NCBI GenBank assembly: GCA_003427395.1
Contig: BFEA01000254.1
Location: 803,737 to 828,219, forward strand
Reading direction: 5' to 3'
DNA: 24,483 bases
Source of the DNA: Chara braunii
Taxonomy: Eukaryota > Streptophyta > Charophyceae > Charales > Characeae
The translations under genes and the position numbers were made by a program. Below, one piece after another: positions 1 to 8,012 of the stretch. The notes beneath the pieces are model-generated. The model had not been told where the DNA came from, ran no database searches, and worked only from the letters and a program-made list of their open reading frames with translations. Each line of letters starts with the position of its first letter. Within the stretch, counting starts at the first letter, position 1.

Positions 1-51
<51 letters not shown>
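1..51. repeat. Poly-T tract at window edge
   Basis: An uninterrupted run of T opens the window. It could be the A-rich tail of an antisense retroelement or a low-quality contig edge; nothing else distinguishes the two. Confidence 0.9.
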
Positions 52-57
<6 letters not shown>

Positions 58-94
58 GAACTTTGCATTCCATTATAACACATTTTTATGTTTT

Positions 95-204
95 CGAGGC
101 CATAAGTACCCATAATGAAATATTCTTTATGTGATGGGGAGTCATTTTCTGTTGTCGAAGTCATAATTATAATGAAATATTACAAGTATTTATGTGATGG
201 GGAG
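95..204. repeat. Two diverged direct repeats of about 48 bp
   Basis: Copies at about 95-141 and 155-204 share the order CATAA, ATAATGAAATATT and TTATGTGATGGGGAG, with small indels between them. From 205 to about 500 the DNA is unique-looking and I recognise no gene or RNA in it. From about 507 it becomes AT-rich and TAATA-like, which is the setting of the next element. Confidence 0.6.
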
Positions 205-575
205 AAATAAAACCTTAGTGCCACGTCTCCCTGGTTCTTAGCACTGGAACCGGGGCGAGGTTTCACTAGCAAACAGGATTGGATTAAGCATCTGAATCTG
301 GACGTGTTTTACGCAGAGATGCAGAAAAGGAGTTCAATCTCGATTTTCTGTACCTTTCCAACGCGCACGACCAGTTCAGGCATTTAATCGAATCCTCTTT
401 GTTAGTGGGGGACCTCGCCCCTGGTTATCGTGCGAGACCACAGCCAAGGGACGTCGGCTTGGGAGAATCGCCGGGGAAAACAGACCTTGTCATCTAGAAA
501 CCTGTAATATTAAAAAATGATAGTAATATAATATTAACAAATAGTAATAATATAATATAAAAAATTATAATAATA

Positions 576-880
576 TCTAGGCTACCAGCCGGGCCGCCCG
601 GATCACCCTGGGTCACCCTATTTGCCGGGCGGCCCGGCCATGCAAGCACCAGGGAAGGTTCCAGGCAAAAAAAAAAAAAAAAAAAACTTCGACAAATCCG
701 AAAACAAACTATGTTATGCAGAAAAATAAACTGAACGACTTTTGCCTCAGGGTCACACCGAAATTCTTTACCAAATTTAAAATAAAAATCGAAATTAGAA
801 AAGAATTTTTATTTTTTCACTTTTTTATTTCTTTTTGGCCCGGCCAGGCAAGTGGACCCGGGCCACTCTGGTAGCCTAGA
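576..880. mobile_element. Miniature inverted-repeat transposon, copy 1 (305 bp)
   Basis: The element starts TCTAGGCTACCAG and ends with its exact reverse complement, CTGGTAGCCTAGA, giving 13-bp perfect terminal inverted repeats. GC-rich subterminal blocks (GCCGGGCCGCCCGG, GGCCCGGCC) surround an A-rich core containing TTATGTTATGCAGAAAAATA and TTTTGCCTCAGGGTCACA. It is flanked by ATAATA on both sides (570-575, 881-886), but in TAA-rich DNA this is weak alone. Two further copies in the window with 6-bp duplications support a non-autonomous DNA transposon. It has no coding capacity. The superfamily is not established; a 6-bp duplication fits few known groups, Dada being one possibility. Confidence 0.85.
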
Positions 881-1080
881 ATAATATAATATTAAATAAT
901 AATAATAATAATATAATATTAAAAAAATAATAATAACCTGTAATGTAGAGCTTCCGGGGACAAAAAGCATGACTGGGCTTCGTTTACCAGCACGTACTGC
1001 TCCCCGTATATATATATTTGTTCGCCTTACGGTAGGTGATGCCCGTGGCGGTGATTTCATGTGGGACCTGTAATCCGTTT

Positions 1081-1104
1081 TTTTTTTTTTTTTTTTTTTT
1101 TTTT
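1081..1104. repeat. Poly-T tract
   Basis: This is a 26-nt-scale T run beginning around 1078. The surrounding 933-1315 stretch holds no recognisable gene. At 973-1005 it carries a segment also seen at 22553-22584 (CTGGGC, then CCAGCACGTRCTGCTCCCC), evidently a dispersed repeat fragment. A G run at about 1303-1315 precedes the next module. Confidence 0.7.
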
Positions 1105-1315
1105 GCAACGAATGAAACAATTGCAGAGGAGTTATTTTTGTATTTTTTTTGTTCAAACGCAATGGAGTCTTGGAGTCGCCGCAGAGTCGCCGGTAGTAGA
1201 GTATGAAAGGTTTTGTTATCTGGGATTGATTGTTTGTTTGCAGGCAAGGGTGTTTTTATATCCTGGTTGGTCTTGTCTCGTCGTTAGGCCTGTGACGGAA
1301 GAGGGGGGGGGGGGG

Positions 1316-1633
1316 CGGTGCTTGCATGTGGGGCTTGTCATCTAGGATTTGTTATTGTTTGTTTCCCCCTGTTTTGTTGTACTATTTGGCTGTGCCCTTC
1401 CTCTTTCTTTGCCTCTTTGCCTCTTTACCTTTTGGCTGTGTGCAAGTGGGTCGATATGACACACATCGGGGGTGTGGGGGGCAGCCGCCGGTCAACCTAC
1501 ATACATCCACGTGGGCGGCCTTGTACGCAAGTGGTTCATTTTGAACAGGGGGAGACAAAATACGAATTGTTTTTTTTTTTTTTTTTCTGTTTTTTTTTTC
1601 GCTTTTGCGCTCTGATTTCTTTGTGACGATATG
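1316..1633 (+). repeat. Dispersed repeat module, forward copy
   Basis: It runs from GGTGCTTGCATGTGGG through TTTTGTTGTACTATTTGGCTGT, a TTTGGCTGTGTGCAAGTGGG block and CAACCTACATACATCCACG to TTTTGCGCTCTGATTTC and GTGACGATATG. The same order is found in reverse complement at 2473-2848, so the two form a large inverted repeat about 840 bp apart. Open frames across it (for example 1318-1626) are low-complexity and are not preserved between copies, so I do not call them genes. It may be part of the element carrying the hammerhead at 1992. Confidence 0.8.
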
Positions 1634-1991
1634 TATATGTATATATCATATATATGTCCGTCACTACGCGGCCATGCTGTGCCTCTAGTGCCGGCGGCGT
1701 GTCTGGAGTACTTTTTTGGCTGTGACAGACCTTTCTTTGTTTCGTGGGTGTTTTGCTGACTTACCTTGTGATGGGGTGTGAATCGACAGTCTGTAGAGTT
1801 TTCCATCTGCTTTGGGTGGGTGGTAGTTTGCTTTGATTTTCGTCACAGGTACCTTGAGGGCAGTGGTTGGTGGTCCCCACCACCTCAGAGGGCTATCAGT
1901 TGTCGCGCAGTCGTTTATGCTTAACCACAACCGCGGACCGGGGTTAAGGTGGATTATCACTTCCAGTGTAATCAGTTAGGCAGGGGTTTAT
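1634..1991. other. Stretch without recognisable gene
   Basis: This is mixed-composition DNA between the forward module and the hammerhead. It contains a short TATATGTATATATCATATATA stretch near 1630 and GGTTAAGGTGG near 1942, but no coding or RNA signal I can support. It may be the upstream part of the hammerhead-bearing element. Confidence 0.4.
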
Positions 1992-2064
1992 GCAGACTGT
2001 CGAGGGTTCAGCCTCCTCCTGATGAGTCGGTCGGTGAAACTCCGACTCCGACGAAGCAGTTTGT
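1992..2064 (+). ncRNA. Type III hammerhead self-cleaving ribozyme (likely mutated)
   Basis: Every part of a hammerhead is present in order. Stem III 5' strand GCAGACTGT (1992-2000) is followed by C17 at 2001, where cleavage is predicted. Stem I is GAGG (2002-2005) with CCTC (2015-2018) closing a 9-nt loop. The conserved CTGATGA box lies at 2019-2025. Stem II is GTCGG (2026-2030) with CCGAC (2048-2052), with an inner TCGG/CCGA helix. GAA is at 2053-2055, and stem III 3' strand GCAGTTTGT (2056-2064) pairs over nine positions including wobbles. All elements abut without extra bases. The one defect is G instead of the conserved A at position 15.1 (2056), giving a G-U pair and probably weak activity. 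Related copies at 2877 and 20781 have A there. Plant retrozymes carry this type of ribozyme in their terminal repeats. Confidence 0.82.
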
Positions 2065-2165
2065 CACAGCCCCTCCCTCATTTGTTGTCCTCTTCTCCCT
2101 CTCTCCCTCCCTCCCTCTCTCCCTCTCTCCCTCTCTGCCTACGGTTTTACCGGGCAGCTCTGTTT
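2065..2165 (+). repeat. Conserved downstream flank of the hammerhead element
   Basis: Directly after the ribozyme comes CACAGCCCCTC, a TTTGTTGTCCTCTTCTCCCTCTC tract and then ACGGTTTTACCGGGCAGCTCTGTTT. The same order, with a shorter CT tract, is found at 20811-20880, so this is part of a dispersed element. The frame at 1949-2167 crosses the ribozyme and this CT tract and is not convincing as coding. Confidence 0.65.
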
Positions 2166-2182
2166 GACGATATATGATGTAT

Positions 2183-2470
2183 ACGCAAGAGGTTCTGAAC
2201 AGGGGGAGTTGTAAGGAAGAAAAAAAGAATTCAAATTTTCCCTGTGTTTTTTTTCTCTTTTCCCTTTTTTTTGTTTTTTGTTTTTTGTTTTTGCGCTCTG
2301 ATAACTTCGTGACAATGCATGTCGTCGAACAGAGCTGCCCCGTAAACTGGAGGCAGAGAGGGAGACGAAGGCATATATAGAACAGGTGGGGCTTTCCTTC
2401 CTTACTTCGTTACTTCTTTTCTTGTTTTGTCTTTTTCCGCCTTTGCGCTCTGATTTACAGTGTGACAATA
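2183..2470 (+). repeat. Partial repeat modules, forward orientation
   Basis: TACGCAAGAGGTTCTGAACAGG, GGAGTTGTAAGGAAGAA, a T-rich stretch, TTGCGCTCTGATAAC and CGTGACAATGC repeat the tail of the module described at 1316. A second partial tail (TTTGCGCTCTGATTTACAG) ends at 2460. These are truncated tandem copies ending at the palindrome at 2461. Confidence 0.65.
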
Positions 2471-2497
2471 TATATTGTCACAAGAATATCAGAGCGC
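2445..2497. repeat. Perfect 22-nt palindrome nested in a longer inverted repeat
   Basis: Positions 2461-2482 read identically on both strands (TGTGACAATAT and its complement). Outside it GCGCTCTGAT (2445-2454) and ATCAGAGCGC (2488-2497) form a second pair of arms. It is the meeting point of forward and reverse module copies. As RNA it would be a long hairpin. Confidence 0.85.
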
Positions 2498-2848
2498 AAA
2501 AGCGAAAAAAAAGAAAAAGGAAAAGAAAGAAAAACTGAATTCGTTTTGTTATCTTCTTCCTTACAACTGCCCCTGTTCACAACCTCTTGCGTACAAGGCC
2601 GCCCGCGTGGATGTATGTAGGTTGAGCGGCGGCTGCCCCCTCTTGCGTTCAAGGCCGCCCACGTGGATGTATGTAGGTTGAGCGGCGGCTGCCCCCCACC
2701 CCCGACGTGTGTCATATTGACCCACTTGCACACAGCCAAAAGGCAAAGAGGCAAAGAAGAGAGGAAGGGAACAGCCAAATAGTACAACAAAACAGGGGGC
2801 AACAATCATAAACAAATCCTAGATGACAAGTCCCACATGCAAGCACCG
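2473..2848 (-). repeat. Dispersed repeat module, inverted copy with internal duplication
   Basis: This is the reverse complement of the 1316-1633 module, in the same order of blocks. It carries an internal tandem duplication: the GGATGTATGTAGGTTGAGCG block with its GGCCGCCC neighbour appears twice (about 2597-2630 and 2656-2690). The frames at 2455-2805 and 2561-2815 on this strand are translations of the repeat and show no protein family I recognise. Confidence 0.8.
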
Positions 2849-2876
2849 ACCCCATATATATCTATTAAAATATATC

Positions 2877-2903
2877 TGACGAAACAGTCTGTCACAGCCC
2901 CTC
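2877..2903 (+). repeat. Remnant of hammerhead 3' half
   Basis: TGACGAAACAGTCTGTCACA followed by GCCCCTC matches the stem II end, GAAA core and stem III strand of the ribozyme at 1992, with the canonical A at position 15.1. The upstream CTGATGA half is missing and replaced by AT-rich DNA. It lies 828 bp downstream of the equivalent point of the first copy, in the same orientation. Confidence 0.6.
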
Positions 2904-3128
2904 TTTTGTTCGTTCTCTTCCTTTTTTCTTTTACGCCATCCTGCAGCCCACGTTTGATTTATATACTTGTGCTCACAAAAACCCGGAGGCTCATTAATTT
3001 TTGCTGTTTTGCAGTTTAATGCCGGCATTTCCCAGGGTGTGAGTTTTTGATCTTTTATCTTTCTTCTTTTTTGATGGCGGCCGGCCTTCCGATGTCATCG
3101 AGCTGCCTCCGGAAGGAGGGTAAAGAGC

Positions 3129-3207
3129 GGTCCTACCTGTTAAATGCAGGGGGTCCTACCTTTTAAATGCAGGGGGTCCTACCTTTTAAATGCAGGGGGC
3201 CCTACCC
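3129..3207. repeat. 23-bp tandem repeat, about 3.4 units
   Basis: Units starting at 3129, 3152, 3175 and 3198 read GGTCCTACCTTTTAAATGCA plus GGG, with one or two changes. It is a short minisatellite. The frame at 3167-3385 running out of it has no recognisable similarity. Confidence 0.9.
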
Positions 3208-3373
3208 ATGCTGTTTGGATGGTATAGAGTTATTTTGGTTTGATGGTGGTCGTTTTCGTGTTTGTGAGCTGTCGATTTTTTTTTTTTTTTGTGAGCTGAG
3301 GATCGTAGTATCAGGTTGCCAATTTTTTATGTTTGTTTTCTGTCTGTGTTTTCTTGTCTTGTTTTTTTGGTCC

Positions 3374-3862
3374 GAAGGCTGTTGATGGCCGTGAAGGGGG
3401 CTTGGCCTCGAGCTGTCGATCCGTTTTTTTCGAGTGGACGGAAGACCACTATGTTTTTCTTTTAGGGCCTCGCCACACCAATGTCGAAACTACAGTTTTC
3501 GACATTTTTTCTTCGCCACACAGACTGTCGAAGAAAAAATGTCGAAAGCACTTCGACAATCGTAAGAAAAGTGGTTTCAACATGGGTGTCGAACAGCCCG
3601 CCTGCAGCGGGTCGAGTTTCGACATCACGGAGACGAGGTGTTGAAGGATGTGTTGATTTCGACATCTATGCCTCAAGCTCCCGTGTCTTCTTGTTCTTTT
3701 TTTTTGTTTTTTTCTTCTTCTTCTTTTTTGTTTTTTTTTCCCTTTTCTAAAAACGAAACTACGGTGTGGCGAAGGCGGCCATTGTGTCGAAACGGTGAAT
3801 GTCGAAAATGGTCTGGAGGCTGTTGATGACCGTACAGGGGGCTTGGCCTCGAGGTGCTGGTT
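3374..3862. repeat. Palindrome-rich segment between direct repeats
   Basis: A roughly 40-bp direct repeat (GGCTGTTGATGRCCGT, then GGGGGCTTGGCCTCGAG) lies at 3374-3412 and 3815-3853. Between them TCGCCACACC (3470-3479) and its complement GGTGTGGCGA near 3762-3771 could be fold-back ends. The interior is full of GTCGAAA/TTTCGAC motifs in both orientations. A clean hairpin has 19-bp arms at 3497-3515 and 3529-3547. It may be a foldback transposon of about 300 bp; no coding potential is seen. Confidence 0.55.
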
Positions 3863-4127
3863 GAGGTTTTGGCAATTGGGTTTCGACGAGCGACAACTGT
3901 TCCGACGTCCCTTTTTGTCTCTAGACCATTTGTTAGCCTAGGTGCCGAACCATCTGGTTGTTGTTTTCGTTTTTCAGGGTTTTGCCTATTTTTGTCCTTT
4001 TTCTTTCTTTGATCTGGACGATTGACAGATTGAGAGTAGTTGTTTCTGACGCCGTAGACTCTACTATCTCATAAATACGCAAGATGTTCGGTTCTCGTTG
4101 CACTTTTTGCGACGACGACCAAGACCC

Positions 4128-4160
4128 CTGAAGAAGGCTGGTTGGTGGGCCAGCCGAAAG
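4128..4160 (+). ncRNA. Hammerhead-like core, incomplete
   Basis: CTGAAGA (4128-4134, fitting CUGANGA), a perfect 6-bp stem GGCTGG/CCAGCC (4136-4141, 4150-4155) with an 8-nt loop, and GAAA (4156-4159) are correctly ordered for the catalytic half of a hammerhead. A short AGC/GCT stem III is possible just after. No stem I partner is visible on either side, so this could be a decayed ribozyme or coincidence. A separate 6-bp hairpin (CGTTGC/GCGACG) sits just upstream at about 4096-4114. Confidence 0.35.
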
Positions 4161-4221
4161 CCTGAGCTTTTATTGTAATATCCTTTATGTCGCGTCCGGG
4201 AATAGATTTTTTCACGAACCT

Positions 4222-4350
4222 GCCTGTTTATCCACCTCTTCTTTTTCTTCTTTCTTCTTTCTTTTTTCTTTTTTCTTCTTTCTTCTTTCTTCTTTCTTTT
4301 CTTCTTTCTTCTTTCTTTTCTTCTTTCTTCTTTCTTCTTTCTTCTTTCTC
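4222..4350. repeat. TTC/TTCTT microsatellite
   Basis: This is a nearly pure pyrimidine run of TTCTTTC-type units. Lysine/glutamate-rich and phenylalanine/leucine-rich frames across it are simply translations of this repeat. Confidence 0.95.
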
Positions 4351-4529
4351 AATGGTTGCGGATTGTTAACTAGATGGTGCATTGGTTTGGTTTCATCTTC
4401 GTTCAATAATTGTGGTTGATGACCATTGAATTTGCGAAAGTAGCCTTTCAATAGACCTGCTTCGGATGTCATAATTGGACTCACCGGCCCTAGGCAATTC
4501 AGAATGATTTTTTGTTCTCGTCGTCTGAA

Positions 4530-4601
4530 GGTATCTGGAGTCGAACTTGAGTCTTTATTTCAACGGTTCAGGGGTGTACCAACTGAGCTAGGCCCGTTGG
4601 T
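4530..4601 (-). repeat. tRNA-derived SINE head (antisense)
   Basis: On the minus strand the sequence has a pol III A box, TAGCTCAGTTGGTA (4577-4590), and a B-box-like AAGTTCGACTCC (4537-4548) at tRNA-like spacing, beginning ACCAACGGGCC. The anticodon arm is not well formed, so this is not a working tRNA. A close relative occurs at 22061-22130. On the plus strand an A-rich stretch follows (4602-4635). Confidence 0.65.
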
Positions 4602-4997
4602 AAAAAAAAAAAGAAAAAAAAGAAAAAGAAAGAAGTGCAAGAGTGAGTTTTATACACGTCCCATATTATGAACGAAATATCGCATTAAACTTTATGTCTG
4701 TACTCACCCTGAAAAAAAAGAAAAAAAGAAAAAAGACAACGTTTAAATCTCAGAATAGAATGCTGTGCCAACTGACCAGCCAGATACAAGTCATGCAGCG
4801 AATGCTACCCAGAAACGTAGGTAGCTTTTGCTCATGTTCACGACCTTTTTTTTTTTTTATCCCCTGGCGCATGGTCATTTGCTAATCGCCCTGCTCTTTA
4901 TCGTTGCGGTTTTAAAATAAAGGATGTCTTACCCGACGGGCGTAATTTCCCGAAGGGCTTTGTTCCGACGGGAAACCCGCGTACTGAGACTTAACGC

Positions 4998-5144
4998 ATG
5001 TTCACGATCTTTTTTATCTTTGTTTTTTTTGCATGTTCACGATCTTTTTTTTCCTTGTGGTTTTTGCATGTTCACGATCCTTTTTTTCTTTGTTTTTTTT
5101 TGCATGTTCACGATCTTTTTTTCTTTGTTTTTTTTGCATGTTCA
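4998..5144. repeat. Tandem array of about 35-bp units, left part
   Basis: Units of GCATGTTCACGATC followed by T-rich CTTTG spacer repeat every 33-36 bp (starts near 4998, 5032, 5067, 5103 and 5136). A single diverged unit occurs near 4832. The array is interrupted by a miniature transposon at 5145-5422 and continues beyond it. Phenylalanine/cysteine-rich frames here are artefacts of the array. Confidence 0.9.
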
Positions 5145-5422
5145 CTTTGGCTACCAGCCGGGCCGCCCCGGTCTCAGGTGGCCAGCCCGTGCAAGGACCA
5201 GGGAAGGTCCCAGCAAAAATCAAAAGAAAAAGTATTGAATTTCCAAAAAAAATCAATAATCAAAAAAATTATGTTATGCAGAAAAATAAACTGAACAACT
5301 TTTGCCTCAGGGTCGCATCGAAATTCTTCACCCAGTTTAGAAAAAAAAAATAAAAAAAATTCACATTTTTATTTTTTTGGCCCGGCCGGGCAAGTGACCC
5401 CGGGCCGCTCTGGTAGCCTAGA
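5145..5422. mobile_element. Miniature inverted-repeat transposon, copy 2 (278 bp)
   Basis: Same family as 576-880: the left end is mutated (CTTTGGCTACCAG), the right end is intact (CTGGTAGCCTAGA), and the core has TTATGTTATGCAGAAAAATA and TTTTGCCTCAGGGTCGCA. It sits inside the GTTCACGATC array and is flanked by TGTTCA on both sides (5139-5144, 5423-5428). This is consistent with a 6-bp target-site duplication, although the array itself also contains TGTTCA. Confidence 0.88.
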
Positions 5423-5650
5423 TGTTCATGATCTTTTTTTCTTTGTTTTTTTGTATGTTCACGATCTTTTTTTCCTTTGTTTTCTAAACTTTTTTTTGCA
5501 TGTGCACAATCTTTTTTTTCTTTGTTTTTTTGCATGTTCACAATCTTTTTTTTCTTTGTTTTTTTTGCATGTTCACGTTTGTTTTGTTTTGCATGTTCAC
5601 GATCTCTTTTTTTTTTTTTTTTTTTTGCATGTTCACGATCTTTGTTCTTC
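5423..5650. repeat. Tandem array of about 35-bp units, right part
   Basis: Continuation of the GTTCACGATC plus poly-T array after the inserted transposon, with variants GTTCATGATC, GTGCACAATC and GTTCACAATC. From 5650 to about 5890 the DNA is ordinary and I see nothing recognisable in it. Confidence 0.88.
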
Positions 5651-5892
5651 GTCATCACTTATTGGTGTTCTTCTTTTTCGCTGTTGGGAGTGTTCCCCCA
5701 CGCCCCCCTCCTCTCCCCCTCTTTCCCTGTTGGCGGGCGTTGTGAGGTATGTGCATTGTATTTAGCCGTTTCTTTGTCTTGGGAGGGTGCGGTAAATTAA
5801 CCTCCCTTGTCCGTGAGTGGCGTTATCCCCCCTTCCTTCTGGAGGTTCGGACTCTTAACCTCGGCATACGTGCCTAAATGTTAGAAGTTGGC

Positions 5893-5998
5893 GTTCAGGA
5901 CATCCGTTAAAAGGATTGGAACGATACAGAGAAAGAAGATTAGCATGGCCCCTGAGCAAGGATGACACGCATAAATCGAGAAATGGTCAAAAAAAAAA
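5893..5998 (+). pseudogene. U6 snRNA retropseudogene, copy 1
   Basis: It matches U6 from the 5' hairpin remnant (CAGGACATCC) through TTGGAACGATACAGAG, AAGATTAGCATGGCCCCTGA, GCAAGGATGACACGC and TCGAGAAATGGTC, then ends in an A run (5989-5998). The 5' end is short by several bases. Compared with ordinary plant U6 it has AAAG inserted after ACAGAG, and GG inserted before ATTGG. The A tail, missing T-run terminator and lack of a plant USE or TATA box upstream make it a retrocopy rather than an expressed gene. Confidence 0.88.
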
Positions 5999-6193
5999 CG
6001 GGAGGGCGGCCCGAGGTCGAAAAGGAGGAGGAAGTAGAGAGAAGGGTTTTAGGGGAGAGGGAAGGGGGCAAAGGTATTCAATAACGTCGCAACGGCAAGG
6101 AGTGTTAAGGAGTCGGCAGGGATTCGAAACTGTGAACCTCTGTGGATCTTTGGGTGTTACAGTTGGGACTCAGGAGAGTGACTTCATTCTTTT

Positions 6194-6241
6194 GAGTAGC
6201 AATTAGGTTGAGTAGCAATTAGGTTGAGTAGCAATTAGGTT
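6194..6241. repeat. 16-bp tandem repeat, three units
   Basis: GAGTAGCAATTAGGTT is repeated exactly at 6194, 6210 and 6226. Around it, 6000-6655 holds no convincing gene. A T-arm-like GTTTCGAATCCC on the minus strand near 6128 has no matching A box. Confidence 0.95.
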
Positions 6242-6656
6242 GAGTCTGCCCAGGTTAAGAGTTCGGACCATTGCAGGTCCGTCCAGGAGGACGTGCAACT
6301 ATTGCAGGAAATGCATTCCGTTCAGCAATTAAGCTGGTATGCACAGCAGCGCAGGACGAGTTTGAAACGTATGCGGGTGACATGAAAAAACCATGTGCAT
6401 GTTGCGTTAACCAACTACACTGCTAGCGCCCTCTCCTCCCCCCGCTCTCCTTGCCCCCCCTTTTTTCCACCTACAAATCCCTGCCTTTGTTTTTGGAAAA
6501 ATGTGCACTTCTTTCTAATCAAGTGCTTTTATGCGGCTTTGCTTGTCTGCTTTGACTCTTTTGTCCCATCTCTCGCAGCTTGTGCCATTCAGATGGCCGT
6601 GCAAAATTGCTTATATGGTTAAATAAAGCGTGTGCTACCGTAGTGGAGATAAATCC

Positions 6657-6756
6657 CAGGACATCCATTAAAAGGATTGGAACGATACAGAGAAAGAAGA
6701 TTAGCATGGCCCCTGCACAAGGATGACATGCATAAGTCGAGAAATGGTCCAAATTA
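6657..6756 (+). pseudogene. U6 snRNA retropseudogene, copy 2
   Basis: It is nearly identical to copy 1, beginning at CAGGACATCC and running to GAGAAATGGTCCAAATTA, with the same AAAG and GG insertions. A long A-rich tail follows (about 6753-6790). ATAAATCCCA just upstream (6649-6658) and ATAAATATCCCA after the tail (6785-6796) look like an imperfect target-site duplication. That pattern fits LINE-driven retroposition. No U6 promoter elements precede it. Confidence 0.88.
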
Positions 6757-6833
6757 ATAAAACAAAATAATAATAAAATAAAAAATAAATATCCCAGTTA
6801 CAAGTTGACATCTTAGAACTGAAGCAGAAGGAC

Positions 6834-6837
<4 letters not shown>

Positions 6838-6893
<56 letters not shown>
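6838..6893. repeat. CA/GT microsatellite
   Basis: This is a nearly perfect CA dinucleotide run followed by degenerate CAGA units up to about 6920. A cysteine/valine-rich antisense frame across it is not a gene. Confidence 0.97.
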
Positions 6894-6894
<1 letters not shown>

Positions 6895-7023
6895 ACACAC
6901 AGACATACAGAGAGACGGACACAAGGATGGTAGTTTCTAGGAGTTCTTCTGTTGGTTTGAAATTGTTTTCAGTCTGTTGGCTATCTTGTCTGCAGTCTGA
7001 CCTATCCTCAAGTGCTTGCTTGA

Positions 7024-7126
7024 TTGTCTCATTGCAGCACCTTCAAGGTGTGCCAAACTTGTCCTGAGTGTTTGCCGCCTGAGTGTTGAAGTGCAGCCTG
7101 CACCTTCAAGATGTGCCAAATAGCCA
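7024..7126. repeat. Short diverged duplication
   Basis: GCAGCACCTTCAAGGTGTGCC near 7035 and GCCTGCACCTTCAAGATGTG near 7097 are two copies about 62 bp apart. The surrounding 6921-7520 region has open frames on both strands (for example 7142-7480), but none has a recognisable family or consistent coding signal. Confidence 0.55.
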
Positions 7127-7522
7127 GGAGTACCCGATTGCGTGGAGTGGCTGCAATGCTCTCAGGGCGGGCTGCATTTTTGGGGATGGCTGCCTGTCTG
7201 TACTCCTACCTGGGGTGATGACAGACGTACTACGTCAAAGTGGCTGTATCTTTTTCTGCTGGGCTCCGATGGGGGTGTGAACTTACGGTCTGTAGAGTCT
7301 AATATTTGTTGTGCATGTAGGCACTGTCTATTGTCGATATTGGATGCATGGACACCCTTGTCATTGTGCTGGTCCACTGCTTGGCTGTCTATCTGCTCGC
7401 CCTGTGTTCTAAGACTGGTGTTTGGAGGCTGCCATGCTGACCTGCTGCTCATTGTGTGCCTTCAAGTGGCTGCCGTTTGACATCTTGCCCTGCTGTTTGC
7501 CTTGAAGTTCTCATTTGGGTGC

Positions 7523-7634
7523 CTACCGTCTTCACCCGAATATACCATCCCGGGCATTACAGCAGTATTTGGGGCATTTTTCAGTCCAGATGCACCGATA
7601 ATGACCGGGCGTTCTATTTGGGTGAAGACGGTAG
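7523..7634. mobile_element. Palindromic fold-back element, copy A (112 bp)
   Basis: The left arm CTACCGTCTTCACCCGAATA and the right arm, ending TATTTGGGTGAAGACGGTAG, are inverted repeats extending about 37 bp inward with some mismatches. The spacer (GGGGCATTTTTCAGTCCAGA) matches, in reverse complement, the spacer of a second element at 23339-23449. TGC flanks both ends (7520-7522, 7635-7637), a possible 3-bp target duplication. There is no room for a gene. Confidence 0.75.
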
Positions 7635-7935
7635 TGCTCTCCTGCTTGCACTCCTGCTCATGTGCTACAGTAACTGCTTCCTGAAGCTGCCCCCCTGCCT
7701 GGCTGTTGGCCTGGTTGCCTTGATTCTTGCTCTTGCCTTTTTTCCCTGCCTGCCTCCCTCTGCCACTTTACTTCGCTGCTTGCCTGCCTGTTCGCCTGGC
7801 TGCCTACCTTCCCCCTCAGAGTCTCTGCTTTAGTGTTTTGCCTTTGCCTGGCTGCTTGCGGTGTCTACTGTCCGGTTGTCAAGTGATAACAGGAGCCAAA
7901 AGTACATTGGTACTCCAAGCATCAATATGAGGATT

Positions 7936-8012
7936 CAACAGATCGAGGGTTCAGCCTCTTTATGGATTCAATTTGGTGAGAGAGTCCAACCAATAGTAGT
8001 GGGTTTGTCATT
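7936..8012 (+). repeat. Decayed hammerhead-family copy
   Basis: Sixteen bases, TCGAGGGTTCAGCCTC (7943-7958), are identical to the cleavage site and stem I of the ribozyme at 1992. The following TATGGATTC, GGTGAGAGAGTCC and GGGTTTGTCA align to CTGATGAGTC, stem II and the stem III strand with many changes. The catalytic boxes are destroyed, so this is a fossil. The 7640-7935 stretch before it is C/T-rich with no supported gene. Confidence 0.55.

Noticed and set aside
4212-4484. Minus frame very rich in lysine and glutamate
   Set aside because: It is the translation of the TTCTT microsatellite; no non-repetitive part supports a protein.
4924-5765. Several phenylalanine/cysteine-rich frames with a repeated FACSRS-like motif
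   Set aside because: They are all readings of the GTTCACGATC plus poly-T tandem array, open in several frames at once.
6128-6150. Possible tRNA B box on the minus strand (GTTTCGAATCCC)
   Set aside because: No A box lies at tRNA spacing and no cloverleaf can be drawn.
5893-6756. Functional U6 snRNA genes
   Set aside because: There is no upstream sequence element or properly placed TATA box, the ends are A-rich instead of a T-run terminator, and the 5' hairpin is truncated.
6837-6920. Telomere-like or CRISPR-like regular repeat
   Set aside because: It is a plain CA microsatellite without unique spacers or a G-triplet repeat unit.
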